The notes beneath the pieces are model-generated. The model saw only the letters and a program-made list of their open reading frames with translations, did not search any database and was not told the DNA's origin. The position numbers were made by a program, and so were the translations under genes. DNA of 64,000 nt, taken from contig VFFE01007869.1 in assembly GCA_008921705.1 (NCBI GenBank), positions 908,506-972,505 of the forward strand. The letters run 5' to 3'. This stretch comes from Burhinus oedicnemus (lineage: Eukaryota; Chordata; Aves; Charadriiformes; Burhinidae). How positions within the stretch are numbered: position 1 is the stretch's first letter; each line of letters begins with the position of its first letter. This document shows positions 48,152 through 60,246 of this stretch, piece after piece.

Positions 48152-51100
48152 TAAACCTGGCTCCACTGAAGCCAAAAGTACCTCCAAAGATGGAGCCCTT
48201 GTCTCCAGGCCAAAGGCAAGGGGTGCTCCTCTCTCAACCTATTTCAGTACCCGAAGACCTCGTAGCTCACCAGATCCTTAAGTTACATTTCAGAATAACC
48301 TATATGTGTCACTCTTTAGCTCAGCTAGGGTTTGACTCGGTTTATAACCATCACATAGCAACAAGGGCATCAGCAGGGCTGAAGTCAAACCCAGCGAGGA
48401 CGGGCGTGGGCTGCCCTTGGTTTGTTCTTACAGCTCCTGAGCCTCATGCAGAGGTTGATGGCAAGTTGAGACCTACGAGATGGTGGTTTTCATGCAGGAA
48501 ACCTACACCCCACCTGAAAAAAAAAAAAAAAAAAAGCCTGTGTGCCTATTCTTGTGCTCACTTCATTGGCCTGAGCCAATGGTCAGGTACATGCAGATAA
48601 TTGCATAAATAGGCTATTATTTTTAGTGCAGTTAAAGTCACCGTGAAACTTGGTTTTAGGTTTCTGCCAAATAAAGAGAACAAATAGATTAATCAAGTCA
48701 AGTTTTATCTGCAAACAACTTTCCAGATCGTTTTCCCCTTTAATTTGATGCAATGACAGTTCTTATCAGCTCTGCCCTCACCTGCCCTAGATGAAAGGGG
48801 TTTTGGGAGGTGGAGAAAGGGTGGGACAGTTTCCCCTGGGTTTAATGTTCTGGGTTATGGCAGCACACTCCCATCATATAACTGTCAGGGAAAGTACTCC
48901 TTGAGCTGAGCAGTAGGGTTAGTTTAACCTGCACGTAACCTGGTCTATTGACCATCAGGGAGCGGCTGCCTCCGCCTCATCGAATCCCGGGGCTGATGTT
49001 CCCACTTCAGAGCCTTGAGCTTTGTATTTTCATATCAAAGTATCCCACCCGATGGCACTGCCTACGAGGTGTGATGAGCAGTGGGGGGGAAACATATCAC
49101 AAGGGGGTCCTTCAACTCCATGTTGATACCTTGATACCTTACCATGACCTTGATTTTCACTGCCTTTTCACAATGGCAGAGTTATTCACCCAGAGGACCA
49201 GCTGAAAGGCAAACCCAGGTTTGATTAGTCATCTCACCCCCCAAATAAACAAAGAAAACTGGATAATTTTTGTCTTTGTGTCATACCCTCCCTGGTGGGC
49301 CACACAGATGCACTTGTCCAAATGCAAACCGATTACTAAGTGAGGACCAATGTTTCTGGCTTTCTGCTACAGTGATTTTATTTATTTTTTTTTTTTAGTA
49401 AAAAATAAATTCAGTACTTGTTTCAAAAAACGCTTCAGCTTATTTCAGCATCATCCTACCGTTCACCCCACTGTAGTAGTTTTCCATAAGTCAACAAATC
49501 ATTCCCATGTGATACAGCAGCCTTCCGAGATGAAGGAGCTGCATATTACAACCTCAATTCCTATCTACAGAATCTAACCCAGCACCAGCATGACAAGATG
49601 ATTAATCAATAGTTCACCCTGGCCCAGATCCTCAACACCACTGCGGGTCCGAGCCGCTGTTCCCGTGTCAGCCCTGCTGCTTTACTGCATTAACAGCCAC
49701 ATTTGCGGAGTAATGGGAGGGGAAGTTATTATAAAAACATTTGCGAGGCCGCTTCTGCTCAGCGATTCAGTTTGGCCCGTTCCTCCATGCATGTCTTGAA
49801 CTTTAAAACTTTCTGTCAGGTCCCTCTTGCTCAGACGTACGGAGAATTGCTGCAAGCTCCTGGATGGTTTTGCTGCACTCTGCTGCCTTCCAGCTATATT
49901 AAGTCTCATTTGTGGTTTTGCTGGTCAGTCATATAGTGGCGGGGGAAAAGCCAGTTCGTTTTAAAGATGCTTCCAGTAACGATTTTAACAAAACAAAGGC
50001 ATCCAGCACCAAACAGAAGACCCTTTCTCCATGTCAAAGACCGCCTACCTTGCCAGGACTCCAGTTATAAGAAAAACGTATTCTGCAGCCTGGCCAAAAC
50101 CATCCTCTTTCCCATCCCATTGAAAGGCTGTGTAGGTTTGTGCCTATACCTAGTCTGTGGCTTCCAATAGCCCCGATTAATGCCTCTTTTGTTTCTGTAC
50201 AGAAAACGGTGCCAGCTTTAGGAAAGGCTCAGCTTTACAATTCAGAGTCACAATGAAGTCTGAGGAGAGGGTAAAGGGGAGAACATCAAACAGAAAGTAA
50301 AAAAAAAAATAAATACTATATTCCTTTTCTTTTCCTCCCCCGCCCCCAACTCAGATTCATTTGTTGCTACAGGAAAACAATTTTCAGCAAAATTTACTGT
50401 TTTCCCAGAACCGAGATTTTAATCAGACTAACATTTAAATAATCCCTGAAAAGAGGCCCCACTGCCATGCCGTGATTCAGGAACTCGTGGCACGCCTTGC
50501 AAGACTGAAGCCTTTTTCCCAAAATTACCAACTAAATTTTGCTTGGGACCAGCTGCCCCCCTGGGTACGGCCATAAACCAGACTGAACACAGATCCCTTT
50601 GCCACCGTGTGCCGGAAGCAGAGCCTCCTTTTTTTTTTTGATCCAGGAGTGACCGTATTTTAATAGCAACTGAAGCTATTTATAGCTATAAATCCATTTG
50701 GGGAAGTTTTGGGAACCTTCTATTATGAAAGGTGCTGTGGAAATATAAAAGTAGTCTCGTATAACTTGCTGCGTAGGAGCTTGAGCAGGATCTGCTCCGT
50801 CTGTCTGAGCGGAGGGTCTGAAAGAAGGCACCTCCAGAAAGCACCCTCCTTTTTCCTGCTTTATTTTAATACTAATTAATTCCAGAAAGGCTAAAGAAAT
50901 GTGATGAAATGCTACACTTCTAAGAAAAATCTTTGCCCAAGAGTCTTAAAACAGGCCTCCCAGCTTGGGAGGGTCTGGTGGGAGAAGCGGGTTAGTGGTC
51001 ATTTTGATGCTTAAATTATCAGTAATTAAGAAGTTGATTTTCTGGGATTGAGGAAAATTTTAAACAGCTGCTTCTTTCAGGCCTTTGCTCCTCATTTTCA

Positions 51101-52103
51101 TTAGCATGTGCTAAGGCAATCTGGAAAATATATTTAGATCCATATTATGCTATGTCAAGACCTCAGCATCTGTACCTTGGGGCAGATACATGTGAGATAG
51201 CCGAGGGTAGATGTGCCAGCACGCACATGTGGAAGTGTTCAATTTGTAATATGATTATAGCCCCAAAACAAAGCCTGCTTGATACCTGTGGCATATTTGT
51301 TTCATGGTAAGCGCAGAAAATTCTCAAAAATCGTGTCGTGTTTCACATCACCAGCCAACACAAACTAGAGAAGTAGCGCTTTAATTCCCGGGGAATCTCT
51401 TTCAACAGGCACGTGTCAGGCCCAATTAAGGTCCAGGCAGCCCCGCGCTAATTGGGTTGAGGTATGCAGCGGCGTAACATGGTCATTTAGTAAAACAGCT
51501 CCCTTGTCCAGGCCAGTGCCTGCCCTCGTGCCAGCCCATCTCGCTTCCCGAGGGTGGCCAGAGGAGAAAGTCCTGCTAGAAAATCACCTGGGAAAAGTTA
51601 ACAAGTGGAGTGCGAGTTTTTAGCAGCAGTGGATAAGGAGGCTCGGGGTGCTCAGCCGGCAGCTCTCTGCGTGGCCTCCTGCATTAAAGTTACCATCACA
51701 GGAGACAAAGGTGGTGAGCTGCGTCCTCTGCCCACGTAACGCCAGCCATGGCTTCGGCATCCTCCACGGGTGCTTTCTTGTCTCATCTGCAGGTCTTTCT
51801 CTACTCTTAAAATAAAGAAGTTTTTTTTCTTGCTTCTGAAGTGCTAATAGAGAAAAAAAAATGGAGGCATGAGCCAAGACATGGAGGTGAATTTAAGCAG
51901 TCAAACCCCTCCTGAATTTCAGCAGGATTTCTGTGAAAATCCCAGCAACAGACTCAATTTCAGGTCGCCCATGATCCAAATAAAAATGAAATGTTGGAGG
52001 AGAGACACTAACAGTCTTCACTCCAGACTGGTTCTTATAAACATTTTAATGATTTAGATCTTCCTAATTATGGAATCGTGTGTTTCACTGTACCAAACTC
52101 TTT

Positions 52104-52405
52104 CACAGAATCATAGAATAGTTTGGGTTAGAAGGGACCTTTAAAGGTCACCTAGTCCGAATCTTCCCCTGCAATGAGGAGGGACACCTTCGACCAGATC
52201 AGGTAGCTCAGAGCCCCATCCAACCTGACCTTGACTGTTTCCAGGGATGTGGCATCGACCACCCCTCTGGGAAACCTATGCCACTGTTTCACCACCCTCA
52301 GTGTAAAACATGTCTTCCTTATACCTAGTCTGAATCTACCCTCTTTTAGTTTAAAACCATTATCCCTTGTCCTATCGCAACAGGCCCTGCTAAAAAGTAT
52401 GGCCT
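52104..52405 (-). mobile_element. CR1 LINE 3'-end fragment
   Basis: On the + strand it begins CACAGAATCATAGAATAGTT, the reverse complement of the CR1 tail, and continues into the ORF2 C-terminus read on the minus strand (DRTRDNGFKLKEGRFRLGIR). It is truncated near 52405. Opposite in orientation to the CR1 copy at 47868. Confidence 0.95.
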
Positions 52406-55400
52406 TTCCTCTGTTGCTGCTAGGCCTGTTGGGCATCGGTCTGGTGTGTCTTCTCTGGAATTGACCTGCAGTCTGTAGAGATCTTTCTAGCATCCACCCT
52501 CTTCTGGCTCATGTCTTTAAAGAGGATAAGCTTTGCCACCCTGGGGCCGATGTGAAGTCCCTGCACGTGCCTACTGGGTCTGAGGAGGGAACTCCAGAGA
52601 TATGAAGTCCAGTCAGCTGCAATCACAACCATGTAATAAAAATTTAGTTCAGAAGGATCCACAGACCCTCTGCTCTGTGTAACCACAAGCCACAAAACCC
52701 TTTGCAATCCAGTGTAACGAAGTAAAGACGTTTATTACATTTAGACTTGATTCCCTGGTACTCTTCTTGGAAGCAGTTCTGCTGTTTTTATTGCTTAAGA
52801 GCTATTAAAACCTTAACCACTGCATGGAGCAACTCACTCCAGCTTTACACTCATCCATAAAAACTTTGAATGGGAGATCAAGAAGTACTTTTTGGACCTA
52901 ACACCCCGTCAACTGAGGAATGCCAGAATCAGGTCTGAATTTGTCCCTGTCCTAGCTGAGTGTACAGACCAGGCTGAGAGAAGCTGAAGGGCAGGAGCAT
53001 GACTTGTAAATGGATTTTTTCCCCATGTTTTTCTTCACTGCTTTCAGGAAGAACAAGGAGTGGGAAGTCACAGTGACCTCTCCTTCCCCCTTCTGTCGGT
53101 CATAAGCCAAGCTCTGCATGTGCCACCCTCTATTAGCTTGGAAAGAAAGTCACTGTCTGAAGAACTACGGAGAGCAGGAACAGGGACTGGGGTCAATCAA
53201 AAAAAAAACCCCAAACAAAACAAACCCATAACAAAAAAACCCCATAACAAAAATCTTGAACCAGGCTGACTTTGGCATGGTGCTGGGGGAGAAAAGGCAT
53301 GCATGGGTAAGCAGCAGGATGGCACGGAGGTGTTGGACCAGCTCAGCCACCCCTCCAAAAACACCCCTCTGAAGCACGAGTGCGAAACCAAAACAACCTG
53401 ACGTGGCGTAATGGAAATGGCACCGGCCAAAAACTTCTATAAGGGAACTCCCTATGTCGCTCTTTACGTTGCTCAGATACTGGTGGTGTGTGTAATACGG
53501 GAGCTAGCTCAAAGCCTCTCATTATTTTCACTTTTTTTTTTATTATAGAGTCGAAAAAATCTGGCTTTCTCAGCTCACCGCTAGTTCCAAAGCATAACTT
53601 CCTCCTCCTCCACTCTGCCACTGAATTTTTAATATTTCCTCTTTGGAAAATGTCAGGAGTCTCGGCGGGGTGTGGGTTTCTGCTCTAATACAGTTCTGCG
53701 GGGGGTGAGCGAGGCTGGGGTGTCTTAGGGCAGCACTTTGCCCTTGGAAAATATATTCTAGCTACTCTCCCCACAGAAAAAAAAAAAAACCAAACTCAAA
53801 ACATTTTTTTTCCCAAAACCAGAGGAACCTGCCTCATAAATTATCCATTTATAATGTTTCTTCATTTCAGCTGAAACAATGATCCCCGTACATTTTCTTT
53901 TAAACTTTGTCTCCCAGTCCAAGTGGCCACCTACTTTGTTGTCCAAATTTCTCGTGCAGTTCGAATCCTACAATGCGTAATCTCAGTAGGGTTATCAGTT
54001 ATGTCATGCATTATACAGCCTCCAATCAGCGTAGTGGGAAACAACATTTTCATTTAATACCAGGAGAAACAGTGGAAGTCAGCGATTGATACCAACACAA
54101 TGATGGGAAAAAGTGTCCAGAGGTGCTACTCACATAATCTCACTTTACAACATCTTGAAAATTCAATAGAAAGGACTTTGCTAACAATACCAGAATGACA
54201 TACCACTGATTATTGTTCCTAAGGCTCTTAACAATAAGAAAGCTCTCTAAATATATCTCAACAAAAAACATATAACAGTTTGTTTCTTCGGGTTTTTTTT
54301 TTTTTTTTTTTTTGCAAAGCACATAGTATTAGTCAACAATTGCTGTGTGGTGTGAGCCCATTAGTGCTGTTAGCTGGTAATGTTCTGGGAAATGAGCTCT
54401 TGAAAGATCTTTTTTTTTTCTTTTTTTAAACATACCTAACAATTGTATCTTTAAACAATCCTGGAAGCACCAAGTATCTGCAAACTGCAAGGACCCACTC
54501 TAACTTATTTTCTTAAGACTGAAGAAAGAACTAACCATGCTTGCATTTTATTCACTCGCTTCGAAATTCAGCCGTGAGCAGTCATTTTTTAGCTCAGAGC
54601 AGAAATGAGAACCTTTTTAAGGACCAACTGTTTCTTGTTAAGGCTCTGGTCTCTGCAGGCTTGGGTGAGTTCTCCAAAAGACGCGTGAGCGCTTTCCTGG
54701 TTAATCTCTCCCCAGCAGCCGGAGTCCCCAGCTTAACGTGACTTTAAGAAAGGGTTAAAGTGCAATTAAAGCAAACATTAAATACGCATGACATTTCCCT
54801 CGGTAGGAAAGTTGAAATAGGCATATTTACTGCTAACCCCATATTTTAGGGGTTGAGCTAGCATCCACGTAGTAGTCGGTGTCTACTACAGAAGAGCCCT
54901 GAAAGTAAGTCATTGCTCAGCACCCTCCAAGAGCAGCACCCACCTTTGGGTCCGTTCCTGCTAACACCGAAGCGCACGAATGAAGCCACGTAGGGGAGTA
55001 AAATCTCTCACTGGCTTTGCAGCGTCGGGCCCATAGTTACGTTTCATTATCACCTTATTGTACAGCACTTTTGGTGCTACGGCCATCCAGAAACTCGTTG
55101 GTGAAGATTAAATAATAATTTAAATTCCTTTGATATTGTTTACATTTCAAAAGCAAACCGAACCCTTATGTCACGCAAATCTTCACTGCGTTTATAGCAT
55201 TAAAAGACCAATGAAAGATCCCTAAAAATCATTAACTGCAGTAAACTTTGAATCATGTTACAGAGTCAATAACAGAGAATTTTTGAATGAAGTAAATGTG
55301 TCGTGCTTGAGGATATAGAGTGAAATATCCACTGGATTTTCTTTTATTACATGCTTTTAATCTCTCTGTTTATTATTGAAGTGGTTAATAAGCAATTCCT

Positions 55401-58400
55401 AAAACAGATCCAGAAGGTGTCTTTAGCAGCCCGACTGTCAGCCCACACCATCAAAACATGTTTTCCACCAGCCCTTTGCAATCCTAGCTTCATTTCACCT
55501 TAAACACTTTTTGGAATGATTATTTTTGTTCTCTGAACTCAGACGTTGGTTGTATAGATTCAGTTAAGATTTGTTTGCCATCGATATAAACAGCATTTAC
55601 TGGGTACAAGGTACATCAGAAGGAATAATCTTAATTTCGGAAGACATTTTAGGATGATCAAATGAACACGGCGAGAAAACATGGTGAAAATCTGACTTGA
55701 GCACTGGCTGCTTGGCTCTGCTTTCCCCACGGCATCACTGCACAGCGTTCGTTAGTGTCCATTGATAAACCCAAATTTATTTGGAGAAGTAGACCCATTA
55801 TGTTCTTCACCTGGAGGCTTTTTTCCCTTCCCCGCTAAACACTATGGGAGTCCTTCAAAGCACCTTCTGGTACATTCTATGGCACCTGGTATTGAACCAG
55901 CCGTCTGATCTCTGCCGGTTGAATATATTTACATAAACCTTTTTATTAAGGATTAAATATTAAGTATTTATTAAGAATTAAGCAAGATTTTGTTTTCTTA
56001 TCCTTTCTCTAATATTTAAGTATAAACTTAATTAGCAGTACTACTCCACACGGTAACCTGAACGAAGCAGCACTAAATTAAGGGCTGACGCTCCCAAAGG
56101 CAGGACTGGAAATTATCCTGGACTTGACGGGGTTTCTGTCGCAGTTTTGTGCCTTTTGCTGCTTTTCACTCCTCCCTGATTTTATATACTTACAGTACTT
56201 ATACATAAGCATAGCTTATAATAATAAGCACTTATACCTAAGTATTGCATATAATTGCATATATTCTTAGGCAATTTGGAGACAGTGTTTATTGCTTACC
56301 AAAGGGACGGCGGCGACCGCAATGGCTGTGATTAACCCTGGGAATAAGGAGATGCCTTCAAACTACCCCTGGGTGAAAGGGGCGCCCGGCTGGGGTGCGT
56401 GGCTCCTGCACCAGCGTCGGCGCAGGCCAATGCGTGGCAGGGCTGGGGATCGTTGTTGTTGTTGTGGGTTCATTTTTGAAGTCAAGTTGTAGGAAACTGC
56501 TTGAATGGCTGGAGCCAGAGCGTCTCTGCAAGGGCCAGCCAAACACAAAAAAAGCACACAGGGCTGTATCGGTGTTTAATTACTTTGTTGTTTTTAAAAA
56601 AGTTTTTTTATCCCTGTTGAAAGGCTCCAACCTGACAGTTATCAGGAGTGGGGCTGATGTTGCCAGCGGCTCCTCACCGGGAGCTAGGTGCCTTTGAGGA
56701 CATGGGGCAAAGCACCAAATTCCCTTTACACACCCTTCGGCCGTGGGCACCTTCTCCCGACAGAAAACTTTCCCAAATCCAGTCCCGGGAGCAAGAAGTC
56801 CCTCCCTCAAGGGATGGAGCCCCGAGTCAGAGACACCCTGTGGCTGAAACTGAAGAACCAAAGCATTTTTGCTGGGGGTATTTACTGTGCCGGGGGGGCA
56901 TCGCCCATGCCCCTACCCACCGGGGAGGACCCCGACCGCCGTGTCGCTGCAGCCCGGCCGGGGCACGATCCTGGAGGTGTGCGAGTCGCCAGCAGCGCTG
57001 GCAGCGGGACGGGCTCGAGTCTCGGAGATCAGAGCTCTTGGCCGGGCACGCTGCCTCCGACCCGCGCTCTTACATGCCTGCGAAAATATGCACCCCAGTG
57101 ACCACACAAGTAAACATGTGCCTCGTGAGCTACATGATTCATATGTGATGCGAGGTCTTAGGAGCAGAGATTTTTGCATTTTTTTTTTTTTTTTAATATT
57201 ATCTGGCATGTTTGAAAGCACTGTCCAGGAACACGAAGCCTCCACGGAAATGATTTTCCACTATTTATTCTATGCATGTCTTCTTTTTATAGCACGCCCC
57301 AAACCTGAGAGTAAAAACTGGCGTGAGCTCTTTGAAAACAAAGGTAAAACCCTAACGGAGGTTTAAACTTCTGCGGGGAGTGCTGCGATTCTCCGCGGGA
57401 GCATCAGAGACGTGCCCCGGCGGGGGTGGTGGCGTGCGATGGACGGGCTGCCCCTGCCTCCCCGCAGACCCCCTCCCCACGCCTGCTTGTACGCACAACA
57501 CTGCCTGTCTGTATCAATGCATCTAACATGTGAGAAATAAAGTGTGGAAAACTTATTTCAGCTGCGTTTCACGGGCAGGCTCTTTGATCAGCCGATGCCT
57601 GAGTATTATTCAGCACACAGGAAAATGGACAACTTAGGTAAAGAGCTAGCCGCTGCTAAACGGCTGTCGACGTTGCCAGCAGTCATTAGGCAGCCTTTGG
57701 CTTTGAACAAGAATATCGTAAGCCGGGGGACAAACTCCCCCTTCCCCTGCACCGGGGCAATATTTCACGGCTACCGCCCCGACGCACCAAGCCACGGCTA
57801 AACCTGCAGCAGCTTGCGACTGGAAACGAGTAGCGAGGGTTTAGTTAACCCCGGCTTGCCTTCCCGACGGCAATTTTGTTTGGAGAGCGTCAGGCGAGGA
57901 GGGAATCCTGCGAAGGGTTTCTCCTAACGTTGTTGGTGATTTATTTTGCTTCGCGGAGCGGCGCAAAGCCCTCCCAGCCCTAATTGCCGGGTGCTCTCTC
58001 GTGGCTGCGCGGGGAAGTGCTCGTGGTCCCTCCGCCAGCTCAGACCAGACTTTCTTCAAAACAAATTAAAGAACAGGGCCCGTCGCCAACTGGAAGTAAC
58101 TCTGGACGACTGTAAAATCCCCAGTAAGGGGACTCTTTACAGCCCAGTACCCAAGTGCTGGGCTACCGCAGCTCCTTGCTGGGCTGGTGTTGGGGAGCAA
58201 ATTCGGATTTTTACTTAATTGCTGTTTGAGTAGCCAAGAAACAAGCAGGAGCTAAACGAGGTCTTGCAGGGCAGAGGTACCGGTGATGACCTCCATGTGC
58301 CGGCAGCAAGTTTCTCTCCGTTAGCTGGTAGTTACTACAGCAATTTTGAAATTCTGCTTTACCTTTTTTTTCCAGTTATGCCAAGTATAAGAAACAGAGT

Positions 58401-59059
58401 ATACGTTAGCGTGCAGCGTGTTATACATGAGCCAGACCTGAGCAGTGCGGAAAGGCTGTCTTGATTCATTGCACTCATATGATTTTGGCTGCAGTAAATT
58501 CACTCTCCTGCTACAGCATGCAATTTGAGGGTTTACTGAATACTGGCACAAACAGAGGGGATCATCAAAGTCTCGATAATTGCAGGGCTTTTTTTGCTTC
58601 CGCTGTCATTGCTTTACCAGCTATTGTCTCACTGCTTGGGAAAGCACAGCCAAATACCTCTCATAAGAAATAAAATATTGAAAAAGTAAATTTTATTCCT
58701 TCTTCTATTTCTTTTCCTTGTGGTAGGACTTACTCTTATGTATGATTCTTTACAGCCTCCAGGAAGTTTCGGTTTCTTCTCCTGTTTCAGTATCCTTTTA
58801 TTCAACGTTGTCTCTGAAAAATGTTATACAAAATCCCCTCCTTTTTTTTTTTTGCTAGCACCCAATCTCTTGGCCCCTTTTTGTTAGAGATGGAAACCTA
58901 ACACCTCTTCTTCAGCTGAAGGAGTTTGGGCTGTGCAACCCCTGGAGACGCTTTCTGTTCACCTCGGCGAGCACCAGACCGACTCCCAGGAGAGCGCCTT
59001 CCCTCCTCAGCCTTTGCCTCCCATTTGTCTTCCCTGCTACCCCCATGTTTCAGTTCCTC

Positions 59060-59630
59060 TAAAAATCACCCGGAGATCGTTGGCCGTTTCAGAAAAGACA
59101 ACTGCTCCATCGCAGTGGAAATCTGAGCTTGCACATATGGTTGAAGTTAAGCTAAGGTCTTCTTCCCAGAAATGCTTTGTGAAGTTCTTCTCCAGGCAAG
59201 TCTTTTCCAGTAAGATAGTGTCTCCTTGCCTGCTATTTTGCTTAGTCTCGCTTTCTTTTATCTTCCTTGTCGAACTTAAATGTCGCCATTCACTGCTAGC
59301 AGATGTGGTTTGGGATTCCTACATTCTTTTATGCCTTTATTTCAGTGCTTTCATCACAGCTTCTCTTTCAGCTAGGTGAATCAAAGGCCTTTCCATAGTC
59401 CAGTCAATGCAAGCTATACATGATGGCTTGTTTTATTTGGCAATCTTCTCCAGTATGTGATTCATTGTCTGCAGGTGATTCATAGTTAGGAAATTACTTC
59501 TGAACCCTGCCAGTGCTTGTGGTTGATTAAAGTTCAGAAGTCCCTGTAGTCTGTTCACCAGCGCTTTTTTGTCAACTCAAATATTTGTGTGCAGTAAAGA
59601 ACAGTAAGAAGTGGATGTGCTATTGACATG
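59060..59630 (-). mobile_element. Fossil RTE-like LINE reverse-transcriptase fragment
   Basis: Read on the minus strand, the segment shows reverse-transcriptase landmarks in the right order, in shifting frames. These are a finger/palm part around 59470-59620 (with CAGGGTTCAGAAGTAATTTC), a part like TMNHILEKI near 59440-59465, a degenerate FIDYEKAFD-like site near 59385-59410, EREAVMKALK near 59345-59375, RQGDTI near 59220, and LRF followed after a frameshift by VVFSETANDL near 59070-59130. The layout is that of the RTE clade rather than CR1. There are many stops and frameshifts and no function. The ends are approximate. Confidence 0.7.
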
Positions 59631-60214
59631 AGCAATTTACTTGAATGTTTGCATCTTTAGAAAGTTCTACCAAAATTTTTAGAACTGGCATGAAACTGTT
59701 TCACAATGTCTGACTAAATGAATCACGTTTTACAAATAAATATCTGTCAAATTGTTCAATTACTCGAGATCCAGTCATTAAGCAATAAAATAAAGCAGTA
59801 AATAGGAGACATCTGCTGCAAAGTGCTACAGAAACATAAGCATCTTTCTCAAGTTACCTTCTTTGCATTTCGGTATAATGATTCACCAAAAATGTCTTAC
59901 CCAAGGCAATCAAACATCAGAAAATTGTCCCTCGCAAAACAATATTGGCGTAGCATGGTACCTTACCTAAAGCAAATACAGCTTAACATCTCAGTGGAGG
60001 CTACCTGGGAACAAAGAGGAGAAGACTGATCAGTTGACGCGCTGCAGCGTTATTAGGTGAGATCAGATGGTTCAGGATACTGAAACCTTGAAAGAAAAAT
60101 GGCATTGGAAGTCATTGCTTCTGATCTTGAATTAATTTTTTAAAGATGTAAATGCTGCCCTTCCTTTGAAAGATAATATTTCCCATAATGACCGAGAAAG
60201 AACCCGACTTTCTC

Positions 60215-60246
60215 TTTACATCAGAGGTGCTTTACATCAGAGGTGC
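60215..60246. repeat. Perfect 16-bp tandem duplication
   Basis: TTTACATCAGAGGTGC occurs twice head to tail without mismatch; a recent slippage or duplication event. Confidence 0.95.

Noticed and set aside
56648..57366. Overlapping GC-rich open frames of 137-166 codons on the + strand
   Set aside because: Three frames are open at once, which reflects GC-rich composition. No domain, start context or exon signals are visible.
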